64,000 nucleotides of DNA from positions 1,240,001 to 1,304,000 of the forward strand of contig NZ_CP147915.1 in the NCBI RefSeq assembly GCF_039645585.1. Direction: 5' to 3'. The position numbers and the translations under genes are program-made. The first letter of the stretch is position 1. Each line of letters begins with the position of its first letter. This DNA comes from Sulfurimonas sp. HSL-1656 (GTDB lineage Bacteria > Campylobacterota > Campylobacteria > Campylobacterales > Sulfurimonadaceae). Positions 35,228-44,470 of this stretch are shown piece by piece. Below the pieces are notes generated by a model that saw only the letters and a program-made list of their open reading frames with translations, was not told where the DNA came from and did not search any database.

Positions 35228-36912
35228 AACAATATGACATCTGCATCATCGGCAGTGGAGCGGGGGCAGCGCCCGTGGCCTATGAGCTGAGCCGCGCAGG
35301 CTACAGCGTCCTCGTGCTTGAGAAGGGTCCCTACCTGACGGAGAAGGATTTCACCAAGGATGAGATCGCCGTCAGCCGCCGCAGTATCTATACCCCGCGT
35401 CTCAAGGATGAGCAGCATGTCGTCGAGACCTATAACAGTGACGGCAGCATTGATCGCGTGACCGCGGCGGAATCGGGCTGGAACTTCTGGAACGGCTCCA
35501 TGGTCGGCGGCTCTTCGAACCTGATGAGCGGCTATTTCCACCGGATGAAACCGGTCGATTTCAAACTCCGCTCCACTTTCGGGGCCATCGAGGGGGCCAA
35601 CGTCGTCGACTGGCCCATCACCTACGAAGAGATGGAGCCCTATTTCACGAAGGTGGAGCAGGTCGTCGGCGTCTCGGGCCGGGTCGTGGAACACCCCTTC
35701 CAGGAGCAGCGCTCCACCAGGGACTTCCCCTTCCCGCCGACCTGGGAACAGCCCATTTCCGGCTGGTTCGATGCGGCCTGCGAAGCACTTGGGTACCACA
35801 GCATCCCCACACCGAGGGCCGTACTCCCCTACGACGCACTGGGGCGGAGCGGCTGCTCCTACTCGAATTTCTGCGGCAGCTACGGCTGTGCGACGGGGGC
35901 AAAAGGGAACGCCCGCGCGGCGCTGCTGGAGAAGGCCAAAGCGACGGGACGGTGCGATATTCTCCCGGATGTTTTCGTCTACAGGCTCGATGCAGACCGT
36001 CATCATGTCACGGCCGCACACTATTTTGATGCCGACGGCAACTCCCACACCGTCACGGCGGGCACTTTTGTCGTTGCCGCCCAGGCGATCGAGAGCGTGC
36101 GCCTGCTGTTCAACTCGCGCAATAAATACTACCCTGACGGCCTCGGCAATGCCAACGGACAGCTGGGGAAGAACCTGATCTTTTCCGCGGGCGGCAGCGG
36201 GCAGGGGAGGTTCGAATTTTCCCGCCTGAACGAACGGCAGCGCTTTGAGCTGATGACCCGCGGCGCCTTTGTCAACCGCTCCCTGCAGGACTGGTACGTC
36301 TATCACCGGGAGGGGCGCACCTACAAAGGGGGCACTATCGATTTCCTTTTTGAGCACGCCAACCCTGTCAGCCGTGCCATGCGCGAACTGTATGATGATG
36401 ACGGCAACCTGGTCTGGGGCAGCAGGCTGCAGAAGCGTCTTGAACACGCCTTCAAAGCCTCCCGTGTGTTCGTGTTCGAAGTCTTCAACGACTGGCTCCC
36501 GACGGACAACTGTTTCATCGGGGTCGACGAGGGAGTGCGGGACAAATGGGGCATGCCCGTCGGGAAGATCCGTCTTTACGGCCACCCGCATGACCTTGAA
36601 GTCGGTGCATTTCTGGCCGGCAAGGCCGAAAACGTGCTGCGGCAGATGGGTGCGGTGGAGATCCAAAGCGACATATCGTCCGCCCCGCCGCCGAACCTCG
36701 TTGCCGGCGGATGCCGTTTCGGGAAGGACCCCAAAGCGTCCGTGCTGGACCCCTCGTGCAAAGTGCACGGGATCGACAACCTCTACGTCTCCGACGGCAG
36801 TTTCATGCCCACGGGCGGCAGCGTACCCTACACCTGGACCATCTACGCCAACGCTTTCCGGGTCGCCGATGCCATCAAGGCGGCGCTCAAAGCCAAGCCC
36901 AACAGGCTATAA
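35224..36912 (+). CDS. GMC-type FAD dehydrogenase (periplasmic, large subunit)
   Basis: The 562-residue protein opens with the FAD Rossmann motif IIGSGAGAAPVAYELSRAG and VLVLEKGP. The GMC C-terminal domain ends GSVPYTWTIYANAFRVADAI with the conserved HGIDNLYVSDGSFMPT. It should oxidise a sugar acid or alcohol, passing electrons to a cytochrome or quinone. No cytochrome gene follows, so the acceptor is unknown. It lacks its own signal and probably rides out with the Tat subunit. Confidence 0.85.
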   Translation: MKQYDICIIGSGAGAAPVAYELSRAGYSVLVLEKGPYLTEKDFTKDEIAVSRRSIYTPRLKDEQHVVETYNSDGSIDRVTAAESGWNFWNGSMVGGSSNLMSGYFHRMKPVDFKLRSTFGAIEGANVVDWPITYEEMEPYFTKVEQVVGVSGRVVEHPFQEQRSTRDFPFPPTWEQPISGWFDAACEALGYHSIPTPRAVLPYDALGRSGCSYSNFCGSYGCATGAKGNARAALLEKAKATGRCDILPDVFVYRLDADRHHVTAAHYFDADGNSHTVTAGTFVVAAQAIESVRLLFNSRNKYYPDGLGNANGQLGKNLIFSAGGSGQGRFEFSRLNERQRFELMTRGAFVNRSLQDWYVYHREGRTYKGGTIDFLFEHANPVSRAMRELYDDDGNLVWGSRLQKRLEHAFKASRVFVFEVFNDWLPTDNCFIGVDEGVRDKWGMPVGKIRLYGHPHDLEVGAFLAGKAENVLRQMGAVEIQSDISSAPPPNLVAGGCRFGKDPKASVLDPSCKVHGIDNLYVSDGSFMPTGGSVPYTWTIYANAFRVADAIKAALKAKPNRL

Positions 36913-36913
36913 T
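36908..36913 (+). promoter_or_regulatory. TATAAT box before queC
   Basis: A perfect TATAAT overlaps the stop of the GMC gene, about 30 bases before the queC start. It suggests queC has its own promoter. Confidence 0.5.
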
Positions 36914-36942
36914 GGCACCTATCAATACACAAGGAAATCAAC

Positions 36943-37608
36943 GTGGGTAAAAAAGCGGTCTGTATCATGAGCGGAGGGATGGATTCGACACTCGCGGCCT
37001 ATATGCTCCGCGCCCAGGGGTATGAGATCGTCGCGGTCCATTTCAACTACGACCAGCGGACCCAGCAAAAAGAGCTCGAGAGCTTCCGCGCGATTACCGC
37101 GCGCCTCGGCACCGCACAAACCTACGAAATCGACCTGGACTTTTTCGCTGCGATCGGCGCATCGGCCCTGACCGACAGGAGCATCGAGGTCCCGACGGGC
37201 GGGATCGAGCCCGGTGTCCCGGTCACTTACGTACCCTTCCGCAACGGCATCTTTCTGAGCATCGCGTCCGCTATTGCCGAGAAAGAGGGGGCTGCCGTCA
37301 TCGGCATCGGCGTCGTCGAGGAGGATTCCAGCGGCTACCCCGACTGCCGGGAAGCGTACATCGAGGCGATGCAGCGTGCCGTCAACCTCGGGACGAAGGA
37401 TGAAACGAACCTGACCATCGCCATGCCGCTCGTGCACCTGAAAAAAGAGCAGATCGTCGCCGAGGCCATTGCATACAACGTCCCCCTGGAACTCACCTGG
37501 AGCTGTTACCGTGACGAGGCCGAAGCCTGCGGTGTCTGCGACAGCTGCCGTCTGCGCCTGAAGGGGTTTGAACTGGCCGGCGTACGGGACCCAATTCCCT
37601 ATCGTTAA
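36943..37608 (+). CDS. queC: 7-cyano-7-deazaguanine synthase
   Basis: The 221-residue enzyme turns CDG into preQ0 with ATP and ammonia in queuosine synthesis. The PP-loop SGGMDSTLAAY (10-20) and the zinc cysteines in SCYRDEAEACGVCDSCRLR are intact. GTG 36943 has AAGGA seven bases before it. No preQ1 riboswitch or other queuosine gene is visible beside it. Confidence 0.93.
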   Translation: MGKKAVCIMSGGMDSTLAAYMLRAQGYEIVAVHFNYDQRTQQKELESFRAITARLGTAQTYEIDLDFFAAIGASALTDRSIEVPTGGIEPGVPVTYVPFRNGIFLSIASAIAEKEGAAVIGIGVVEEDSSGYPDCREAYIEAMQRAVNLGTKDETNLTIAMPLVHLKKEQIVAEAIAYNVPLELTWSCYRDEAEACGVCDSCRLRLKGFELAGVRDPIPYR

Positions 37609-37679
37609 AAACGGTGTCTCCTAAGCCTGTCGAAAACTGTTGTACAATACAATAACGGAAGTTGATATAAAGGAGCCAG

Positions 37680-38900
37680 ATGACAGAGTTTGTACAAGTT
37701 GCGCGACAACCCATCATCGATGCTGCCAATGCGACGTACGGCTACGAACTTCTACACCGTGAAGGTGAGAATAATGCCGCAAATCCCGCATTGACACATC
37801 GTCTAATGTCCGCGCAAGTAATGCTGAGCGTATTCAATCTGATCGGAAGAGAGCGAGCAGTAGGGGAGGATCTTGCATTTTTCAATATCTCCCCCGCCTT
37901 TTTGATGACGGACATCATTGAGGCCTTCCGCCCCGACCAGTGCGTCTTCGAGATCGCGGCAAACGAACCGCTGAGACACAATGAAATCGCCAAGCTGAAA
38001 CTTCTGTTTGACAAGGGCTACCGCTTCGCCCTGGACAACTTCGTCGTTACGGCCAACAGTATTGCCCAGTTCCAAACTGTCCTGCCGTACATTGCCTATC
38101 TCAAGATCGATATTCAGAATAACGACATTGAGCAGGTTGCTGAACATGCCGAGGTACTGAAGGCCAACCACAAGCTTATTGCGCAGAAGGTCGAAAGCAT
38201 CGACGAGTTCTCCGCCTACCAGGGGCTCGGGTTTAATTATTTCCAGGGCTACTACATCCAGCACCCGGTCCCGGTCAAACATTACCGCCTCGAACCGAAG
38301 CACATCGGTGTCAGCCGCCTTTACAAAATGCTCGATACGGTGCCTTTCTATGAGTTCGCCAAAGAGTTCGAACGCCACAACGAGCTCACCATCCAGTTCT
38401 TCCAGTACCTCATTTCCACCGGGATGAAACGCTATGACGCCACGCGCTCCGTACGCGCGATGATCATGGATATCGGTCCCGATGTGATGCGCCGCTGGTT
38501 CATGCTGATCATCTATGCAAAGGGCGGGGCGGACATCAGCGTCGAAAAAGGACCTTTTTCCCGCTTCTTCGAAGAGCGGATCGACCTGATGAACACCATT
38601 GTTTCCAATGTCCACAGCGCCGACCCGGAGCGCCGCAGCGACGAACTGCGCCTGCTGGCCATCTTTTCGACCCTCATCGACATCTACCAGATCCCTTTTG
38701 ATACGCTCATGGGCTCGTTCGAGATCACGAAGAACCTTGAAAAATGGATCGCGGCGCGCAAAGGGCGCTTCAGCCTGCTGTACAAGGCCGTCAACCAGCT
38801 GCAGCACTCGCCCCTCGATATCGAGAAGGTGAACCGTGTCCTCAAGGCTTTCAAGACCGACTACGACGAGGTCAGTGTCAAGATGAACCACCGGGTGTAG
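37680..38900 (+). CDS. EAL-HDOD signalling protein with degenerate EAL domain
   Basis: The 406-residue protein has an EAL-like N-terminal part (about 1-200) followed by an HDOD domain (about 205-380, MLDTVPFYEFAKEFERHNELTIQFFQYL). The usual EAL signature is replaced by YELLHR and several metal ligands look absent, so c-di-GMP hydrolysis is unlikely. This YuxH-type build is used in regulation of motility and stress in other bacteria. AAAGGAG precedes the ATG. The glycosylase gene starts immediately after its stop. Confidence 0.85.
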   Translation: MTEFVQVARQPIIDAANATYGYELLHREGENNAANPALTHRLMSAQVMLSVFNLIGRERAVGEDLAFFNISPAFLMTDIIEAFRPDQCVFEIAANEPLRHNEIAKLKLLFDKGYRFALDNFVVTANSIAQFQTVLPYIAYLKIDIQNNDIEQVAEHAEVLKANHKLIAQKVESIDEFSAYQGLGFNYFQGYYIQHPVPVKHYRLEPKHIGVSRLYKMLDTVPFYEFAKEFERHNELTIQFFQYLISTGMKRYDATRSVRAMIMDIGPDVMRRWFMLIIYAKGGADISVEKGPFSRFFEERIDLMNTIVSNVHSADPERRSDELRLLAIFSTLIDIYQIPFDTLMGSFEITKNLEKWIAARKGRFSLLYKAVNQLQHSPLDIEKVNRVLKAFKTDYDEVSVKMNHRV

Positions 38901-39398
38901 ATGCGCCTGGAACACCCCTTCGACCCCATTGCCGACGACCGTTCCCGCGTCCTGGTCCTCGGTTCCTTTCCCAGCATCGCCTCTTTCGAAGCCGCTTTTT
39001 ACTACGCCCACCCGCGCAACCAGTTCTGGCCCATAATGGAACAGCTTTTTGACGTCGCGCTCCCGGACAAAACGGCGCGGCGCGCTTTTGCCCTGGAGCA
39101 GGGGATCGCCCTGTGGGACAGCTATGCCTCCCTGGTGCGCAGCGAAAACAACTCCAGCGACGCCAACCTCAGCGAGCTCACCCCCAACGACATCCCCGCT
39201 TTCCTGGCAGCGCACCCCGCCATCAGGCATATCTTCTGCACCGGCAGAAAAGCATACGAGGGGTGCGTCAAGGCATTTCCGGACCTTCCCGTCCCCTGTA
39301 CGCTGCTCCCCTCGACCTCTCCGGCCTACGCTGCAATGCGCTTTGATGCCAAACTGGAAGCCTATCGCCAACTCAAAGCAGTCCTCGATGCAGATTGA
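38901..39398 (+). CDS. DNA-deoxyinosine glycosylase (UDG family 6)
   Basis: The 165-residue protein matches the hypoxanthine-DNA glycosylase family: VLGSFPSIASFEAAFYYAHPRNQFWPIM, then GIALWDSYASLVR and the C-terminal LLPSTSPAYAA (the uracil-glycosylase-type substrate loop). It removes deaminated adenine from DNA. Gene starts directly at the stop of the EAL-HDOD gene and overlaps the next by 11 bases. Confidence 0.82.
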   Translation: MRLEHPFDPIADDRSRVLVLGSFPSIASFEAAFYYAHPRNQFWPIMEQLFDVALPDKTARRAFALEQGIALWDSYASLVRSENNSSDANLSELTPNDIPAFLAAHPAIRHIFCTGRKAYEGCVKAFPDLPVPCTLLPSTSPAYAAMRFDAKLEAYRQLKAVLDAD

Positions 39399-40017
39399 AT
39401 GTGACGGCATCCGTGTCGAACACCGGATCAATCCCCGCATAAAGCATGCCTACCTGAGCGTCGCTGACGACGGTACGGTCGTGCTCAAGTCCAACGGCCG
39501 CGGACTAAGGCATCTGCAGGCGTTCGTTGCTTCCAAGCGCGAATGGATCCTGCGCCAGCAGGCCCGTGTTTCTTCACAGCCTTCGATGCGGCTGGGCGAA
39601 AGCCTTCTCTATCTGGGAGATATCGTTACTCTTGAGGAGATCGACACCGCGTTTCAGGCCCACTCGCCCGAAGCGCTCCGCCGAAGCTACGACCGCTTTT
39701 ACCGTGATCGCGCCGAAGCGCTGCTGTGCGAAAAAACCGCCATGTTCGCCGAACAGATGGGGGTCTCCTACGAAGCCATTCGTTTCCGGAAAATGAAACG
39801 GCGCTGGGGGAGCTGCTCGAAGACGGGGGTTATCACTTACAACACCCTCCTGCTGCAGCTGGAAGAAGCGATGGTCGACTACACCGTCGTGCACGAACTG
39901 GCGCACCGCGTCCACTTCAACCACTCCGCCGATTTCCACGCCCTCGTCGCCTCGGTACTCCCCGACGAAAAGGCGCTGCGCCGACGCATGCGACTCCGCA
40001 AGGCCAGCTACTACTGA
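39388..40017 (+). CDS. YgjP-like zinc metallopeptidase (DUF45)
   Basis: About 209 residues from ATG 39388, inside the end of the glycosylase gene. The zinc motif HELAHRVHFNHS near 170 has the WLMM-type HExxH, and RFRKMKRRWGSCSKTGVITYN is the family hallmark. Members are related to SprT/M48 peptidases; the substrate is unknown. Context with a glycosylase does not clarify it. Confidence 0.83.
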   Translation: MQIECDGIRVEHRINPRIKHAYLSVADDGTVVLKSNGRGLRHLQAFVASKREWILRQQARVSSQPSMRLGESLLYLGDIVTLEEIDTAFQAHSPEALRRSYDRFYRDRAEALLCEKTAMFAEQMGVSYEAIRFRKMKRRWGSCSKTGVITYNTLLLQLEEAMVDYTVVHELAHRVHFNHSADFHALVASVLPDEKALRRRMRLRKASYY

Positions 40018-40072
40018 TACGTTTTTGAACGATTAATGCTCCCGCTCTATACTGATGGGACGAGGAGAAGCC

Positions 40073-40999
40073 ATGAAAATTTTTATACTGATTCTGGCCC
40101 TGTTCCTGCTCCCGGTTATTGCCGCGGAGTCCGGCGCGTACAGACCGGTGGGCAACTGGAAGCCGCTGAGCCCGCAGGAAGAAGCGGTCATCGTCCACAA
40201 AGCCACGGAGCGACCCTACAGCGGCGAACTGCTCTACAACAAGGCCAAGGGCACCTACGTCTGCAAACGCTGCGGCGCGAAGCTCTACCGCTCCGAGGAC
40301 AAGTTCGATTCACACTGCGGCTGGCCGTCGTTTGACGACGAGATCCCCGGCGCCGTCAAACGCGTTCCCGACCCCGACGGCTACCGTACAGAGATCGTCT
40401 GTGCCAGCTGCGGCGCCCACCTGGGGCACGTTTTCAGCGGCGAGCACCTGACGCAGAAGAACCTGCGCCACTGTGTCAACTCCATCTCCATGGCGTTTAT
40501 CCCCGACGAGAAGGTCGCTTACTTCGCCGGCGGCTGTTTCTGGGGTGTGGAGTACTATCTGGAGAAGATCCCGGGCGTCAAATCGGTCGTCTCGGGCTTC
40601 ATGGGCGGATCGAAAAAAGATCCCGGTTATTACGATGTGATCAAGGGGAACACGGGCCACCTTGAGACCGTCGCCGTCACCTACGACCCTTCAAAGGTCG
40701 ACTACGAGACCCTCGCCAAAACCTTCTTCGAGATCCATGACCCCACCCAGGAGGGGCGGCAGGGGCCCGATGTCGGCGCCCAGTACCAGAGCGCCGTCTT
40801 CTATAACAACGCTGCGGAAAAAGCAACGGTGCAGAAGCTCATCGACCGCCTGCGCAGGAACGGCTATGACGTCAAAACGAGACTGATCGGGGCATCAGCA
40901 TTTTATAAAGCGGAGGACTACCACCAGGATTATTACGAGCGTCACCGCAAGCAGCCCTACTGCCACGGCTTCGTCGACCGCTTTAAAGAGAAGAACTAG
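40073..40999 (+). CDS. secreted peptide-methionine sulfoxide reductase, MsrB-MsrA fusion
   Basis: 308 residues with a signal peptide (about 19). MsrB comes first: zinc cysteines CKRCGAKLY and CASCGAHLGHVF, catalytic Cys in RHCVNSISMAF. MsrA follows with GGCFWGVEYY near 158. The two halves reduce R- and S-methionine sulfoxide in the periplasm, protecting exported proteins. The order B-A is the less common order of the fusion. ATG 40073 has GAGGAG before it. The stop shares CTAG with the convergent dctP stop. Confidence 0.92.
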   Translation: MKIFILILALFLLPVIAAESGAYRPVGNWKPLSPQEEAVIVHKATERPYSGELLYNKAKGTYVCKRCGAKLYRSEDKFDSHCGWPSFDDEIPGAVKRVPDPDGYRTEIVCASCGAHLGHVFSGEHLTQKNLRHCVNSISMAFIPDEKVAYFAGGCFWGVEYYLEKIPGVKSVVSGFMGGSKKDPGYYDVIKGNTGHLETVAVTYDPSKVDYETLAKTFFEIHDPTQEGRQGPDVGAQYQSAVFYNNAAEKATVQKLIDRLRRNGYDVKTRLIGASAFYKAEDYHQDYYERHRKQPYCHGFVDRFKEKN

Positions 41000-42129
41000 C
41001 GGACGTTGAGGAAGTAGCGCAGGCTGGCGTCGCTGAAGGTCTTGCTCCTGGCAAGGTAGGCATAGGCACTCTCAAAAACACGTTTGAAATCACTGCTCTG
41101 GGCACTCTGCTCGGCGATGACCTCGGAGAGCGCCTGTTTGGCGGCCTCGGTGACGGCGTCGGGAAAACGCATCAGTTTGACGCCGTTGGCTTCGAGCGAG
41201 GCCATCGCCTCGGCGTTTTTCGCCTGGAATTCGAAGGTCATCGTACTGTTGAGCTCATTGACGGCACACTCCAGGATAGCCTGCTGCTCTGCCGAGAGCC
41301 GCTCCCACGTATGTTTGCTGAACGTCATCTCCAGGATGGAACCCGGTTCGTGCCAGCCCGAATAGTAGTAGGGCGCAACCTTGTAAAAGCCCATCTTCAT
41401 GTCGAGGTAGGGGCCGACCCACTCCGTCGCGTCGATGACGCCGCGCTCCAAAGAGGTGTAGATCTCCCCGGCGGGCAGCAGCACGGGGTTGACGCCCAGT
41501 TTCGACATCACTTCGCCGCCAAGGCCCGGGATACGCATTTTGAGGCCGTTCATATCCTCCAGCGTCTCGATCGGCTTTCGGAACCAGCCGCCCATCTGGA
41601 TATTGGTGTTACCGCCGGCGAAGGGGTAGAGGTTGTAGCGGCCGTAAAGTTCACGCCATAGCTCCTGCCCGCCGCCGTAGAGGATCCAGCCGTTGAGCTC
41701 CTCGGCCGTCATACCGAAAGGAAAACCGCTGAAAAGGGAGAAGGCTGCATTCTTGCCTTTCCAGTAATACGGTCCCGAATGGAATCCGTCGATCTGGCCG
41801 CTGCTGGCCGCATCGAAGACGGCGAGGGCAGGGACGAGGGTATTTTTGGGGAAGAGTTTGATGCTGAGCTGCCCGCCGCTGATCTGCGCAACGCGCTCGG
41901 CGAAGCGGTCGACACCGGTGCCCATAATGGGGAAGTGCGCCGGCCAGCTCGTCGCGATCTTGAGCTCCGTCTTTTTGCCGCGGTTGACATGGACGGTTTT
42001 GCCGGCCGTGTCATCCTGCTTCGGATGCTTGCTGTAATCGATCGCTACGCGGTTGCCGTCGTTGCAGCCTTCAAGCAGGACCGCCGACGATGTCGACGCC
42101 GCGGCGGTCAGGAAAGTACGTCTATCCAT
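40996..42129 (-). CDS. TRAP transporter substrate-binding protein (DctP type)
   Basis: 377 residues with a twin-arginine or lipoprotein-like signal (MDRRTFLTAAASTSSAVLLEGC). The DctP fold shows in TSWPAHFPIMGTGVDRFAERV, the ligand-Arg region LKMRIPGLGGEVMSKLG and VIDATEWVGPYLDMKMGFYK. It binds an organic acid in the periplasm for a TRAP permease. No DctQ/DctM genes lie beside it, so the permease is elsewhere. The ligand is not predictable, although the family includes 2-oxo acids and dicarboxylates. Confidence 0.87.
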   Translation of the reverse strand: MDRRTFLTAAASTSSAVLLEGCNDGNRVAIDYSKHPKQDDTAGKTVHVNRGKKTELKIATSWPAHFPIMGTGVDRFAERVAQISGGQLSIKLFPKNTLVPALAVFDAASSGQIDGFHSGPYYWKGKNAAFSLFSGFPFGMTAEELNGWILYGGGQELWRELYGRYNLYPFAGGNTNIQMGGWFRKPIETLEDMNGLKMRIPGLGGEVMSKLGVNPVLLPAGEIYTSLERGVIDATEWVGPYLDMKMGFYKVAPYYYSGWHEPGSILEMTFSKHTWERLSAEQQAILECAVNELNSTMTFEFQAKNAEAMASLEANGVKLMRFPDAVTEAAKQALSEVIAEQSAQSSDFKRVFESAYAYLARSKTFSDASLRYFLNVR

Positions 42130-42189
42130 CTATAAACTCCTATATAATTGCCCACTTTTTTTCGCATATCACACCCATTTCGCTGCCGC

Positions 42190-42229
42190 CGATGTAGCGC
42201 AGCGGAATTTCGCAGCGCAGCGAGGACAA
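42190..42229. repeat. intergenic repeat, copy 2 (inverted match of 1753-1792)
   Basis: Reverse complement matches the copy at 1753-1792 in 34 of 40 bases, with the same pair of CGCT-GCTGC-type subrepeats around AATTTC. It lies in the 170-base gap upstream of dctP. Confidence 0.5.
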
Positions 42230-42268
42230 AGCAACCGTGTGCTTCAGTGCCACAGCGGCCAGCGTAGT

Positions 42269-42289
42269 CCTGGGGACTTTGTTCCCAGG
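42269..42289. terminator. strong hairpin downstream of the calcium antiporter gene
   Basis: CCTGGGGAC-ttt-GTTCCCAGG forms nine pairs, one of them G-T. It lies about ten bases past the stop of the minus-strand antiporter gene. There is no long T-run. It probably ends that transcript before dctP. Confidence 0.55.
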
Positions 42290-42299
42290 GCGTTCCAAC

Positions 42300-43460
42300 C
42301 TAGTAAAACGCGGCAATAATGGCATAACAGATAAAGAAAAAGAGGTGCGACGTCCCCTCGAAATAGTTCGTATAGCCGTCATCCGTCGTTTTCCATGCCA
42401 GCACGATGGTAAGAATGAGCGCCCCGACCTGCAGGGTGTTAAAGTCCAGCGTCAGCGGGTGGGCGGTCGTATAGGAGAGCGCCAGCAGCGCGGGGACCGT
42501 CAGCATGATCGACACCGTCGAGGCTCCCATGGCGATGTTGATAACCCGCTGAATCTGGTCGTTTCGTGCCGCCGTAATTGCCGTCATGATCTCCGGGGCA
42601 ACGGAGATGATCGCGATGATGAGACCCGCCAGGCCGACCGGGAAGTCGTACTCCTGTACAAGCGACATCCCTTCATTCGCGAAGATCTCCGCTACGATGC
42701 CGATCAGGGCGATCAGGGCGAAGATGACGACAAAATTACCGACGGTCGAAAGGCGTTCGAAGGCGTCCGGCTGCTCCTCATCGGCCTCTTCGCCTTCTGC
42801 CAGGCGGCGTTTATAGCGGAAGATGCGGCTGCGGGCCGTCGCTTTGAAAAAGTGAGAGTGTGTCTTTGTCTGGAAAATGAAAATGACGATATAGAAACAG
42901 AAGAGTACGAACCCGATGATGTTGCTTGCAAGGATCAGGTCATGGTGCGACTCTGAGGTAAAGTGCATGATGCTCGGCACGAGCAGCGCGGAGGTCGCCA
43001 CGAGCAGGATCGTCGTATAGGTGCTCGAGGTGTCTTCGTTGTGTTCCTGCTCCTTGAACGCCAGCCCGCCGATAAAGACCGCCAAGCCCAGCAGGACGTT
43101 CATGTCGACGATGACGGCGGAGATGATACCCCCTTTGACCGTGTCGACTGCTCTGGGGTCATTGTGCGACGTCATCAGGACCATGTAAAGCAGGATGATC
43201 TCGACGATCACGGCACTGAAAGTGAGTACGAAGGAACCGTAGGGCTCTTCGAGGCGTTCGGCGAGCACTTCGGCGACTTCGGCGACGGTCATGGAGAGCA
43301 GGGCGATGGATACGGCGGAGAGTGTCGTAGCGAGATAGGCGTTATGATAGTGATGGAAAACGAAAGCGATTACGCCCAGTACGATCCCGTACACGGCGAC
43401 TTTATTTTGAGAGAGTCCTTCCTGCAGCGTCAGGGGACTCGATGAGGGGTCTGCGTTCAA
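42300..43460 (-). CDS. Ca2+/H+ antiporter (ChaA/Cax type)
   Basis: The 386-residue protein has about eleven spans. The two alpha repeats include AVIVEIILLYMVLM near 84-98 and ISVAPEIMTAITAARND near 280. An acidic loop (EGEEADEEQPDAFE) splits the two halves, as in Cax proteins. It expels Ca2+ (or Na+/K+) using the proton gradient. It is a different subfamily from the YrbG-like antiporter at 33288-34217. Confidence 0.85.
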   Translation of the reverse strand: MNADPSSSPLTLQEGLSQNKVAVYGIVLGVIAFVFHHYHNAYLATTLSAVSIALLSMTVAEVAEVLAERLEEPYGSFVLTFSAVIVEIILLYMVLMTSHNDPRAVDTVKGGIISAVIVDMNVLLGLAVFIGGLAFKEQEHNEDTSSTYTTILLVATSALLVPSIMHFTSESHHDLILASNIIGFVLFCFYIVIFIFQTKTHSHFFKATARSRIFRYKRRLAEGEEADEEQPDAFERLSTVGNFVVIFALIALIGIVAEIFANEGMSLVQEYDFPVGLAGLIIAIISVAPEIMTAITAARNDQIQRVINIAMGASTVSIMLTVPALLALSYTTAHPLTLDFNTLQVGALILTIVLAWKTTDDGYTNYFEGTSHLFFFICYAIIAAFY

Positions 43461-43471
43461 CGCAATTGCTC

Positions 43472-44470
43472 CTAGAAGAGGGTTGGTGTTTCGGTTTTGA
43501 TATGCATCGTCTCCAGCAGGCGTTTGTCCTGTCCGCCGATCAATGCAAAATGAAAAGGAACCGTTTTTAGTAGCTGCATTATATCTTCTTGGGTCTCATA
43601 TAGCAAGAATGTGTCGTGATCGTCGGGTGCCATGGCAGAACCCTTCGGCATCAAATAAATGATTTTGGCCCACTTCGCTTCGCTGCGGATAAAATCCACC
43701 TCGCGCAGCAGCAACGAGAGGTCCGGTTCGAAAATAAGCACCTTGCCGCCCTGGCCGAAGGTCTTGACCCGGAGGTCGTCGCCGACGAAGACGGGAACGA
43801 AGTGCGTGCTTCCCTGCATCCCGCCGACAATGAATGTCAAGCCCTGCGACTTGGCGAATTGATAAAGATGGCCAAGGTAGGGGAGAAAGAAAGGGGAGAG
43901 CTGCATCCGCTCGTAGTAGACGTCGTCAAGGACAAACGAAGTTTCAAAAAGGGTCTGCTCCGCAATGTCGACGGGAACGTTACCCGTCTTGGGCAGCGGC
44001 AGCACCTGCACGAAGAGATCCTCGCAGCGTTTGCGTTCGGGTACGAAGACCCAGCTGCCCTCACGAAGCTCCCAAAGATCGTAGAAATGACTGCGGAGCG
44101 TCCCCTGCCAGACGTAGCAGCGCGGATCTTTGAGCATCTGGGAGGCTACGGCAAGGGTGACGTCGTCGCAGCTGTAGACATGCAGCGACTTCTCCAGCAT
44201 GCGGAAACGCAGCAGGCGCAGCAGCGTATACTCGACCGACTCCACTTTCAGCCAAGCGATTTCGGGGTCGGTCACCGTACACGCCTCTTCATAGAGCACG
44301 GCATAGGCGCCGTTGGCCACCGCCCTGGGGATGTCCGCCGCATCAAAGGCGATAAAAAGATCACCACGTCTCACCTTCTGGACGTCAAGAACAATGGCGT
44401 CGACAAGCGTCACCGCCGGGTCGGACATCATCTCCGCCCCCGTCAATGAGAGGAGGTTCTGGAGCCTCAT
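43472..44470 (-). CDS. protein with a Mur-ligase N-domain-like region, function unknown
   Basis: The 332-residue protein opens like the UDP-binding N-domain of MurE/MurF: VDAIVLDVQKVRRGDLFIAFDA and ANGAYAVLYEE. The ATP-loop GKT of true Mur ligases is not seen and the rest is unfamiliar, with a possible second alpha/beta domain near 220-330 (VLIFEPDLSLLLREVDFI). It is probably not catalytically a ligase. It could bind a UDP-sugar. Start overlaps the metG stop by ATGA, so it is co-translated with it. Likely lineage-specific. Confidence 0.55.
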   Translation of the reverse strand: MRLQNLLSLTGAEMMSDPAVTLVDAIVLDVQKVRRGDLFIAFDAADIPRAVANGAYAVLYEEACTVTDPEIAWLKVESVEYTLLRLLRFRMLEKSLHVYSCDDVTLAVASQMLKDPRCYVWQGTLRSHFYDLWELREGSWVFVPERKRCEDLFVQVLPLPKTGNVPVDIAEQTLFETSFVLDDVYYERMQLSPFFLPYLGHLYQFAKSQGLTFIVGGMQGSTHFVPVFVGDDLRVKTFGQGGKVLIFEPDLSLLLREVDFIRSEAKWAKIIYLMPKGSAMAPDDHDTFLLYETQEDIMQLLKTVPFHFALIGGQDKRLLETMHIKTETPTLF

